NCBI GenBank assembly: GCA_037039685.1
Contig: JAWNGF010000001.1
Location: 8,060,001 to 8,124,000 of the forward strand
Length of the DNA stretch: 64,000 nt
Reading direction: 5' to 3'
DNA from: Ceratobasidium sp. AG-K
Lineage: Eukaryota > Basidiomycota > Agaricomycetes > Cantharellales > Ceratobasidiaceae
Shown here piece by piece: positions 55,215 through 64,000 of this stretch; the stretch's first letter is position 1, and every line of letters starts with the position of its first letter. A program made the translations under genes and the position numbers. The notes beneath the pieces were generated by a model, which was not told where the DNA came from, ran no database searches, and was given only the letters and a program-made list of their open reading frames with translations.

Positions 55215-58200
55215 ATGACTGCCCCAGCGCCCGCCCCCTCATTCGTAATTACCCGCACTGAAGAATGGCCCGAGGCCGACTTTGATCTCCCAGACGACCA
55301 AGAAACCTTTTCGGTTGACAACGATGGCGATGACCTCGGTGACTCGGTCAACCGCCTCAAGGGCAGCAAGCCGTCGCTTTCTGGCGCTGGCGCCGTGGCC
55401 AAGCTTGGCGGAGCACCTGTGGAGGAGGAGGATTGGGATGCTGAGTTTGTTGACACTCCTATTAAACCAGCCACGGCATCGTCTGCCAACAGCTCAGTCG
55501 CCAATTTCGCCGGAAAAATCACGCGACTCGGGTCCAACAAGCCGGTCGTCACCAAAGACTCTGTTGAGGACTGGTCCGATGACGGTGATCTCGAGTTGCC
55601 GGAACCCGAGCGCACGCATTTCACGCTTGCGCGGGCGCCTCTGCCTCAACCCAAGTCAACTGAGATTGAAGACACGGGAGATGTTTCAACGATCAAGGTG
55701 GCGAAGCTCGATTTTCCCTCGGTTGGCGCTAAGTCGAAAACTTCACGCAAACTTGCCAAGGAAGACGACGATTTCGAGGCCGACTTTGCGCTCCCTGCCG
55801 ACATGTCGAATCTCTCCCTGAGGATTCTGACTCCCCAAACTTCCTTCATGTCACTCCGCCACAAGTCATCCACCGTAGCCGAGGGCAACGGGGCATGGGG
55901 CGAGCTCACGACGTCATCCTCGCAATATTCGGACACTTCGAGTTTGATGTCGATGTATCCACCAGACGCCAGTCCCAGCGCTTCGTCAGCATCTCAGCTT
56001 GGCACCGAAACCGATCCCTCGGATGGAGACTTCGCCATATACGAGGACGAGGACGAGGCGTTTGACGGCCTTGTCTTGCCTGAAGGTCTGGCCGGCAAAA
56101 ACCTCGCGAAGCATTTGGAAACAAAGAAGCAGATTGTGCCAGCCAAGATCGCGGCCGCGAATGATGCGAAGACGTCAATTACGTCCCAATCACATAGGTC
56201 GACAAATGAAGGGGACGACTTTGAGTCGGGCCTTCTCATTGGTGACGATGAAGACCTCAGCATTAGCCGCTTTCGTCAACGCCGCGCAGCCAACCCTGCC
56301 GAGTTTCGTAGCAAGAGCGTTCCCCTGCCTCGTTCGACTAGCGTCTATCGTCCTTCATCTCGTCTGCGCACCGAGTCCGTGTTGGAGGTCCTTTCTTCAG
56401 CCTCGAATGCTCCGACCATTAATCGCTCGCGTTCCCCCAATTCCGCTCGCCATGGCTCTTTGACAAGAAAGGATTCGAGGTCGTCCTTGGTCTCGCCCAC
56501 CGGATTTTCTTCCCTTCGTCCCTCTTCATTCCGCGCCCACTCCACGGCGGGTCGGTCAGCATCCTCGACTGCTAACCTATTATCGATTCCTGGCTCGTCA
56601 TCAGTCTCGGGCATTGCGCCGCGCGCCGCTCCTCTCAAGCACCAAAAGTCGGTGGGGCGGTTACAACTTTCATCCACAAGCCCAACAGCACCCGGATTTG
56701 GGCCAAAGCTGTCTCGGAAAGCAAGCATGTCGTCCTTGATGGATGCATCTGCTGCTGCCACGCCTTTGTCATCAGGCACTCCTTCCACGGCCTCCACTGT
56801 CTCTGCTCGCTCTAGCTTCAACGCGCCCACTGCCTCGTCCAAGGCGAGGCAAAGGCCGGAATCGCGAGAGGAGATCGACAAGAAGCGGTACCCGGTCCCT
56901 CCGACACGGCCTACGACACCGTCGACCAACCCGATTGCCCTTCGTCTCACCATGCCTACGTCAAGTTCAAGGCAAAAAATCCGGCCGTCGATCAGCGGTG
57001 TTTTTCCATCGCCTGCCACTGCCACCTCGAGTCAGGCGCTGAGCGATCGCGCGACTTCTCCCAATGCCAACCCTCGTCGTACCCCGACGTCACCTCATCG
57101 CGTTCGTACCCGCAGCGGAGCGAGCAACGGAGGTACTCCAACCTCGTCTATCACAAGCCTGCCATCAGCAACGGCTCCAAAGGTCATGCGCAAGCCCAAA
57201 CGAGCACAAGCGTTCAGTGATGGGACAGAATTGGACGCGTTCGATGATCTGCCTGAGGACAGAGAAAAGGAGCGCATGTTCCGGGTCCAGCCAACCGGAC
57301 GAGGTGGCGTGCCACGCGGCGAGAGAGCAGGTGCGACCGGGTCCGTTTCCTCGGCTGCAAGTGGAGGTACACTCGGACGCAAGGCTACGATGGGCACACT
57401 AAGACGACCACCCTCGAGTGCGTCCAGTCACGGTAGCATGGGTGAGCCCACAGAACGTTGATGTTTCTAGATGATGTACTGATCGAACATGATGGGTTAG
57501 ATCTGCCAAAGATTTCTGGGATGCAGTCGCTGCGACACAAGCCTCGGGTCGACTTTCCGACGAAGCCCGTGGTGCCAGAACCTGCGCCGAGGCGCAAGAG
57601 GCCAAGTGTGACTGGCGGGACGAAGAAGAAGCCGATGCTCATCAGGAACTTGGGTGGCGCCGGGGATGCGCGAAGTAAGTGGCCGATGCCAAGGTGTTTC
57701 ATTTCAGTGTGCTGACAGCCTATTGAATAGCCGTGGGAGACATGAAGTGGAACCCCAGGACACTTCGATGGGAGGGCAATGAGCAGGTCCTGAAGGAGTT
57801 TGATGCACATGGTCCCCCCAATAGGCCTGCACTCATCACGCATCTTACCGGATCGTCGATAGGCGGGTTGATGTCGCCTACGGGGTCGATACTTGCCAGC
57901 GGCGCGCGCATCGTCGGTAACATGCTCTTTGATCCGGTTCGCATGTGCTGGATCAGCCGGTTGCCACCCGAGGAGGACGAACCTGATGTCTTTGCCGGTC
58001 TGGCTGACGATGAAGGCGACTGGGAAGACAAGGCGGGCACGATCCGCGCCAACATTGGTGGCAACGCGGGCACCGATGACGGCCGTGACTGGAAGGGATC
58101 TGTGCGCTCGATGGACAGCTTCAGAGAGATGACCATGAGCCCGGCACGATCCCATACGAGGTCCATGTCCGAGAGCGAGAGCGAAGCGGGCGATCCTGTA

Positions 58201-58455
58201 CCCAATGCGTTCGGATCGCGAAGGGGCACACGCACAAGCTTTGGCGGTCAGAGTGTGTATGAAGAAGTCCCTGGGGTGGATGATACCCTTATCGCGGCGT
58301 GCAGAGAGGCCGAGGACCGACACAAGCAGGAAATGAAAGGGTGGTACCTCCGTGCGCGTTCGCGGAGCCGATCAATCAAGAGTTCGACCGACGAGGAGGA
58401 GCCAATACGGACTCATCTCTTCGACATTCGCACGCTTGCCACGCGTAAATATTAA
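55215..58455 (+). CDS. Byr4/Bfa1-like mitotic-exit/septation regulator
   Basis: Three exons (55215-57441, 57501-57674, 57731-58455) sum to 1041 residues. The first 130 residues contain repeated short acidic motifs around Glu-Glu-Trp and Asp-Trp (for example Val-Glu-Asp-Trp-Ser-Asp-Asp and Glu-Glu-Asp-Trp-Asp). A long Ser/Pro/Thr/Arg-rich disordered stretch follows. The C-terminal segment has Gly-Asp-Met-Lys-Trp-Asn-Pro, Leu-Arg-Trp-Glu-Gly-Asn-Glu, Pro-Ala-Leu-Ile-Thr-His-Leu and Phe-Asp-Pro-Val-Arg-Met-Cys-Trp-Ile-Ser, the hallmark of Byr4/Bfa1, the non-catalytic subunit of the Spg1/Tem1 GAP at spindle poles. In yeast these proteins hold the septation/mitotic-exit network in check until anaphase. 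Antisense ORFs of 226 and 139 codons mirror the low-complexity sequence and are not real. Confidence 0.75.
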
Positions 58456-59108
58456 GTCCGATATTCAATTATGCCTTCCATTATTATCTTGTTCGCTGTG
58501 CATTCTGCTCTGCGTTATCTCGATTGATTGCTAGTTATTCATTCTTGTCCCTTCTTTTTTTCTCGATCACTTCCCGTTTCATTGTACCCTCGTTCATCTC
58601 ATCTCTCAGTGTTCCCGACTTGTATCCTTTTTATCGTTTCGATCATGACTGCCTATGACCTCTGCATATGACGCTCCTTTTTCATTCTTCTCCACACACA
58701 TCGCATATGGATTCCATTTGGCCTGTAGTCTGCAGGTTTGCAATAACATATTTGTCTCTGCGTACGAATCGTCATCGGGATCTGCGTGATAAGATAATTG
58801 CGGAAAAGCGGATCAACCTAATTAGGATTAAGCCGGGAACAGTCCTCGGTTCCCCTGATGGGCCCGAGGCGCCTTTCTTGACACTGGCCTCTCTTGCTCT
58901 CTCCCACTGCCAGCTGGCCGCCGCGGCCTGTCTCTACACACTCGTTTCCAGCCAACTTACTCCTCGTACAACGGTATTTAACAGAGGAGCGACACATCCG
59001 AGCGGCATTTGGTGCTTCAATTTCAACCTTGACAAGGTACATTACTTTTTCACTCGATCTCCGCACTACGAGCCACCATGTTGACGTACATTTTCATTTT
59101 GTTTAAAG
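58456..59108. other. Intergenic region, 0.65 kb
   Basis: T-rich 3' flank of the Byr4-like gene followed by the promoter of the gene at 59109. A 138-codon ORF (58668-59084) lacks motifs and ends in the next gene's leader; not supported. Confidence 0.45.
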
Positions 59109-61928
59109 ATGCCCCACGAAGATCCTGTACGCGGACTGCTCAACTCGCGCTCTGCCCGTACCCCCCTTGCATTCTCCCTGCTCAGACGGCCGACACCTTT
59201 TCGCTAAGGAGTCCCCGGCGGCACCAATCACCTTCGTTTACGCAGTGGTCCGAGTCCCCCTCGGTTTACTCTCGTTCCAGAATGTCCACCGATTCGTGCT
59301 CGGATTTTTCCGGCGACGATGCCACCACCTCGGGCCACTACCATGTTCGCTCAGAGGAGCGCTCCGAGGTTCATATGGCCTCGGTGTTGCACATTCGACG
59401 TGGCACCGCCTCTGAAGTTGACATGTCGGACTCGGGGACGATTTATCGGGATTCCTACGTCCACCCGCTCCAAGACTCGAGCGACGACGACCGACCGACC
59501 CAAGGCAGGAGTGGCGTCCCCGACTCTCACTCTGACGATACGCTCTCGGATACCGGCATGCTCCGCCCCGGAGAGAGCGACACCTCCTTATCGAGCGCTG
59601 TTTCAGGCGATGTTACCCCTGATCCTCGTCTCTCGTTCTTGGGTAAGTGTTTAAGCTTATCTTTGCTTCCTCTGACTTAACTGAGGTGAACCAGGCCCCA
59701 AGACACGGTTGATTTCCAAGGCGCCTTGGGAAGAGGATGGTACGATCGCCGAGGAAGAGGCCGTGTCCGATACCGAGTGCCCCACCGATGCACTCAGCGT
59801 CTTTGCCGGCAAGATCAAGGACAAGGTACGCACTCGGAGCAAGACCTTGACCCAGGCCAAGGCGGAGAAGGAGCGACGATTCCTAGTAGGAACTTGGGGC
59901 CGAACCTCGATCGACACCCGGCAGTCTATCGATTCGTCCAAGCGGAGCATGGACTCATCCGCTGCATCCTACTTGCAGACGCCCATCTCTCCTCGGAGTG
60001 GCTCGTTTTCCGAGGCTGCGCGATTGGCTGCTCGCACCCCCTCGATTTTCAGCACGTCATCCAGCGCCTCGTCTGGCCCGGTTGCCCATACTATCTTTGC
60101 CGGCCGCGTGGGTCCAAATAGGGACATTTCGGGAAGCATAAGCATCAACTCGTATGACTTGGATTCCCGCACCTCGTCTCCCGCTCCCTCCGGTTCCCCT
60201 ACAACCGCGAATTTTGTTCACCCGTACGCCAATCCGGAATTGATCCCACCTGGTCACGATGGAGAGGCACCTTCGCGATCGAATTCTAGCACGACACTCA
60301 CAGCGTCCACCGCATCGCTTTACATCACTCCTTCCTCTTCGTCATCTTCCAACACATCGCCTGGTCAAGATGACAGGTCTTCTAGCTCCAAAAAGGAGAA
60401 GCGTCGGCCCCCTCAGATATCTGTCGCCCCCTTGAAGCGCGGTCCCGCTGTCATGAACCCAACCAAGTCACCCTCGGCTCTGTCGACTAGCTTTACTCCC
60501 TTATCGCCCCCCATGACGACTTCCCCCGCTGCTCTGGAGGAAGGCATTCCTAGCGGAATGCTCGGATTTCCCGGTTCACCCGCCTACAACCTTATCTCTC
60601 TGGAGCAGGCCCAGCAAAAGGTACGAGAGCGGAGCAGGAGCAATGCTGGAAGCAGTCAAGGCGCTTTGTCCCCGTTGTCCCCTCGTCCCAAGGAGCTTTT
60701 GCCCAAGAAGTCCATGGGTAGCCTTGTAGGGTTAGGCGGAGGGTTCTCATCGATGATTGCCGGCGGTTCGCCGAGTCCTAATCCCAACTGGGCTGAGGAC
60801 GGAAGGGCCAGAACTGTCAGTGCTGGAAGTGGCCTAACTCGCCCTCGAGGGTACACGGCGTCGTCCATCGCGACCCAGTCCACAACGAGCGTTAACATTA
60901 TCCCAGGAAGCGGAATTGAGAATATCCCGGAACGGTACAAGACAGACTCGGCATCTGTGGATGCTGCGGCCAGGACCCTGAAACCCAAGCGTAGTGGAAT
61001 CCTCAGATTCTTCAAGGACAAGGGCAGCTCTAGCGGAGGCAATCCCAACATTAGTGCCCCTAGTACCCCTGTTCACATTTCGCACAATACGTTGGAGCCG
61101 CCTCCTGTGCCCAAACTCCCTGCCCAGTTCCAAACGGCCAAGTCTTCCAGTCCCTCGGAGCTCGAGTCCCGCCGCGACCGTCCTCCACCCGTCGTTGTTT
61201 CGTCACCCTCTCGTCCGCGCTCTCCCCAAAAGGCTCACAGCAGCGATGACTCTCGTACGTCCATTGGAGAATACCGCAGCGATCGTCCCGGTCTGGATAG
61301 GCGTAACCGCACCAACCCGGAACCCGCCAAGCAGCTGGGTAGTCCCGATGCCCCAAACGACCAGAACTTCAGCGGCCTGAGACTTCGGCCCATGTCCTCG
61401 GTATTCAGTGGGTTGCCAGATGACTACTTGAGCAGCTCCCCCAAGACCGGGTCTGGTTTCAGCAACTCCGGCTCGCGCGGGTCCAGCGAGTCTAGGGCGG
61501 CCGATAGCTCTGGATTTGACGATATGAACGCCTTGTCCCCGGTGACGCCTTTCTTTGCACACACTCAATCCTCGGCTCGCTCGACATTCACACACGCGTC
61601 GAGGGGTTCATCTGGTTCGGATGTGTTTAGCTCTTCGGTCGATCCTCGTACACCTTCCTCGTCTGGGTTTCCTCGCTCCTCCACAGAATCGCAGTCTGCG
61701 GCGACCATCGCTGCTCTGCGCGAGCAGATCGAGTTGCTGCGCAAAACTTCCAATCTGCAGATTGGCGAGCTCGAGAACCAGGTTCGGGAGTTGAAGGGCG
61801 AGCTCGAGGCGACGAAGTGTGACAGGTGTGGACAACACAGCCGACCTAGTGACCAGGGTGTCATTAACCGGCCCCGTGCACCAACGGGGACTGGTTGCCG
61901 TACCGCACTTGGTTCGTCCTATGACTAG
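59109..61928 (+). CDS. Large Ser/Pro-rich protein with C-terminal coiled coil
   Basis: Three exons (59109-59126, 59186-59642, 59695-61928) sum to 2709 nt, 902 residues. The tiny first exon (Met-Pro-His-Glu-Asp-Pro) is followed by a 59-nt intron with the acceptor CTCAG; only this start keeps the downstream frame and avoids a nearby stop. The protein is mostly disordered, with many Ser-Pro sites, and a helical segment in exon 3 rich in Lys/Arg (residues about 190-215). Near the C terminus is a short heptad coiled coil (Leu-Arg-Glu-Gln-Ile-Glu-Leu-Leu-Arg, then Glu-Leu-Glu-Asn-Gln-Val) and a Cys-Asp-Arg-Cys pair. It might scaffold a kinase or actin/polarity factor; no family identified. The Met at 59282 is an alternative start. 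Confidence 0.62.
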
Positions 61929-62386
61929 TGAATTATTAGTCGAACGTGGCTATCCGTGCATTTCGCTTCTCCACTTGTACTTGTATTGCAGATGGCTTTC
62001 ACCCACCACCATTCACCTCGACAGCTCTCGTTCTTTCGTTCGTTCGCTTTTCTATGGTTTTGTTTATTCCGTTCGATTTGTTGCGCGTAATATCCTTAAT
62101 TAGCGTTCTTGTATGTAATCCATAGCCCGGACATCCGCTCGTTTCGCTCACATTTTCCCGGGCTCTTTTTCTGCTCGCTGTGACCAACTTCATAGGAGCT
62201 TATTGTGTAATTTATCCTTCTTGTACCTAGCCGCGTCATTCCTTAACCATGATTTCTCAAAGTCGGGATTTGTTTGGCAGCCCTCGAATGAGCTGACATC
62301 ATCCTCACAAGCGCTGGGCGAGAATCCTTGCCTCGTGTCTCTGGAGTAACCACCAGTCGGCGACGACGTGGAGCTCGGCTGGAAAC
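61929..62386. other. Intergenic region before MMM1
   Basis: T-rich 3' flank followed by the MMM1 promoter. No gene seen. Confidence 0.45.
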
Positions 62387-63460
62387 ATGTCTCTCTTTTC
62401 TCTGACGCCTACGTTTACTCAAGGCCTCATCGTAGGCCAGCTGTCTATTCTTTTGCTGTTAGGAGTAATTATTCGACACTTGTTCTTGGATTCGGCTAAA
62501 AACCAACCCGTACACACGCCTGCTCCGCTGCCAGTTCGAGCGCACACACATGAATTAGAAAAGGACAAACCGAGGGCGGAAGGACAATGGAGGACAGGAG
62601 ATGCCGAAACTGCAGAGTGGTTCAATTTGTTACTCCAACTGGTGCGTTGTTTCACAGTGTACGGAAACGTTGAACCCATGCGCGACCTGCCAGGTTGCGC
62701 AAACCTATCGTGAGGAGCTTAAAGGAAACATGCCTGGGCTTGCAGGAAACGAGGCTGCGCGGATAAGGATCGAGAATTGGGCGAATAAGACGTTGCAGTC
62801 GGATATAATGGTTTGTTTAATTGGATTATTCAATATGACGGTTATTGATGATTTGAGCAGGACAATATCGTGATCCATTCGGTTGATTTGGGCACGTCGG
62901 CACCGAAGATTACCGAGGCTAGACTTGTTCCAGACCTGAATGACCCGAACGGATTTGTACGTTGGTTCAACTTTTCGCCCGCTGAACACCCTTGATGAGT
63001 CTATACCACCAGGTCGCAGAATGCAACTTGAGCTACATCGACAGCGTATCCGTCTCCATCTCAACGTCTGTATTGTTCAACTACCCAGTCCCTCTGTTCG
63101 CCCGGCTCCCAGTCTCTCTTACCCTTTCCCTCTCACTATTTTCAGCAAATGTGAGGTTGCGTTCCGTTTCGTTCAATTGGTTGGAGGCCTGATGTCATCC
63201 TTTAGGTTACGATAAAGCCGCCCTCCCCAACCGCAATTGCTCCTTCCGTGACATTAACTCTATCCCCACACTTCCACCTCGAATTGGCGACCACGTCCTT
63301 GCTCGGCTCGCGAGCCAAACTCGCCGACGTACCCAAAATTCATCAAATGCTAGAAGAGCGCATTAAGCGTGCCATTGCAGATCGTGCCACATGGAAATTC
63401 ATGCTTCCTGGTCTTGCGGCACGGACTGCGCGAGAAGGCATCCCGGATACTCTTATATAG
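62387..63460 (+). CDS. MMM1: Mmm1, ER membrane subunit of the ERMES complex
   Basis: Five exons (62387-62641, 62694-62810, 62861-62956, 63013-63150, 63206-63460) give 286 residues. The N terminus is short and lumenal, then one transmembrane helix (Phe-Thr-Gln-Gly-Leu-Ile-Val-Gly-Gln-Leu-Ser-Ile-Leu-Leu-Leu-Leu at residues 10-25) and a cytosolic SMP lipid-transfer domain starting at Glu-Trp-Phe-Asn. Family sites are visible: Leu-Asn-Asp-Pro-Asn-Gly, Leu-Ser-Tyr-Ile-Asp-Ser-Val-Ser-Val-Ser-Ile and Val-Leu-Phe-Asn-Tyr-Pro. ERMES tethers ER to mitochondria and moves phospholipid between them through SMP domains of Mmm1, Mdm12 and Mdm34. The protein is shorter than many orthologues because the linker before the SMP domain is short. 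Introns are all GT-AG. Confidence 0.9.
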
Positions 63461-63555
63461 ATTTCCCGCTTTTGACGTGGATGACGACAATAGTGTAATA
63501 TTATGCCATGAAATTTAGAAGCACCTGTATTGTCTAATTCAGCGTTTATCGCAGT

Positions 63556-64000
63556 TCAAGCGACCTCTCTGCCCCCTAGCAACACTATGACCCTCTCGTA
63601 CACAGTGAACACGATACCACCGCTCAACTGGGAGTAAAGCCATTAGATACGATCCTCAAGTGCCGGGGTCGAAATTACTGACCATTAGCCGGGCCAAGCG
63701 AGGCGTAGTACCTCTCCAGAAGCTTGTAATCCCGTCATTGACAAACGTCTGATAAGCACAATCAAATGAGTTCTTGTACTGTGTTCGAGCCTTGAGGGAT
63801 TGCATGCGAGTCTTGATAACACTGTGTCTTGTGGTTAGAAAGTTAACGCATTCACCTGGCTGGGTACGTACTCAAGTGGCATTGTTGTATAAACTGTGAC
63901 GAGCCCAGCGACGGCTCCCACTCCAAATGTTACACTGCTAGGGAGTGGTACACCTTCCCGCAAACGCATATTACTCTGCACAAACTGCTTGAGGGTAGAA
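63556..64000 (-). CDS. Mitochondrial tricarboxylate (citrate) carrier, Ctp1/SLC25A1 type, 3' part
   Basis: Three exons are visible (63872-64000, 63683-63821, 63556-63627); the 5' end lies beyond the window. Reading from the edge: Leu-Lys-Gln-Phe-Val-Gln, a transmembrane segment, then the carrier motif Pro-Leu-Asp-Val-Ile-Lys-Thr-Arg-Met-Gln-Ser, Phe-Trp-Arg-Gly-Thr-Thr-Pro-Arg-Leu-Ala-Arg-Leu, and Leu-Ser-Gly-Gly-Ile-Val-Phe-Thr-Val-Tyr-Glu, all very characteristic of the third repeat of Ctp1. It exports citrate from the mitochondrial matrix for cytosolic acetyl-CoA supply. YHM2, another citrate carrier, is also in this window. Confidence 0.88.

Noticed and set aside
56345..57025. 226-codon ORF antisense to the Byr4-like gene
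   Set aside because: The opposite strand codes for a continuous family-recognisable protein; Ser/Pro-rich codons give open antisense frames by composition.
58668..59084. 138-codon forward ORF before the Ser-rich gene
   Set aside because: It covers the probable promoter and leader of the gene at 59109 and has no recognisable content.
1..64000. Transposons, integrated viral sequence, tRNA or rRNA genes
   Set aside because: I looked for reverse transcriptase, integrase, transposase and capsid motifs, long terminal repeats and cloverleaf patterns and saw none; a tRNAscan or repeat-library search could still find a diverged one.

Overview
The window is nuclear DNA from a filamentous basidiomycete. 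Genes are packed tightly on both strands and are cut by many introns of about 45-70 nt with GT-AG ends and CTRAY-like branch points. The proteome fits (Zn2Cys6 regulators, pectin methylesterases, DSC, ERMES and HOPS components, Byr4-type mitotic-exit protein). Several gene styles (alginate-lyase-like enzyme, tandem pectinesterases, arrays of short fungal transcription factors) suggest an Agaricomycete near Ceratobasidiaceae/Rhizoctonia; this is inference from family resemblance, not from a search. There are no bacterial operons, CRISPR arrays, rRNA genes or recognisable transposons.

Layout. 0-4 kb: tail of a disordered protein, a small Cys-rich membrane protein, complex I subunit NDUFS6 and a DSC3-like ubiquitin-ligase subunit. 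4-12.7 kb: four consecutive, same-strand Zn2Cys6 transcription-factor paralogues with identical six-exon structure. 12.8-19 kb: an Mpv17/PMP22-type membrane protein (divergent from the array) and the TRAPP III subunit TRAPPC8/Trs85. 19-26 kb: a gene-poor spacer with an 11-bp tandem repeat, the mitochondrial citrate/oxoglutarate carrier YHM2 and a long coiled-coil protein. 26-37.7 kb: an SGNH-hydrolase-like protein with an Arg/Gly-rich tail, Vps18, the rRNA-processing factor Cgr1, an alginate-lyase-like secreted enzyme and a Rab5/Vps21 GTPase. 38-46 kb: two tandem histidine phosphatases, poorly known genes and the mitochondrial YebC/TACO1 protein. 46-51.5 kb: two pectin methylesterase paralogues and a J-domain membrane protein. 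51.7-64 kb: a large unrecognised protein, a Byr4/Bfa1-like protein, a Ser-rich protein, the ERMES subunit Mmm1 and the 3' part of a Ctp1-type citrate carrier.

How the genes relate. There is no metabolic cluster. Recurrent themes are endolysosomal traffic (Vps18, Rab5, TRAPPC8, DSC3), mitochondrial function (NDUFS6, YHM2, CTP1, TACO1, Mmm1, perhaps Mpv17) and plant cell-wall pectin attack (two CE8 enzymes, perhaps the alginate-lyase-like protein). The most unusual observations are splicing architectures: YHM2 needs two consecutive 3-nt microexons, NDUFS6 needs a 6-nt microexon followed by a GC-AG intron, and the transcription-factor array conserves a new-looking acidic signature outside the zinc cluster. 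Exon coordinates were worked out by hand from splice signals, phase and family conservation; where I summed the exon lengths the total is an exact multiple of three.
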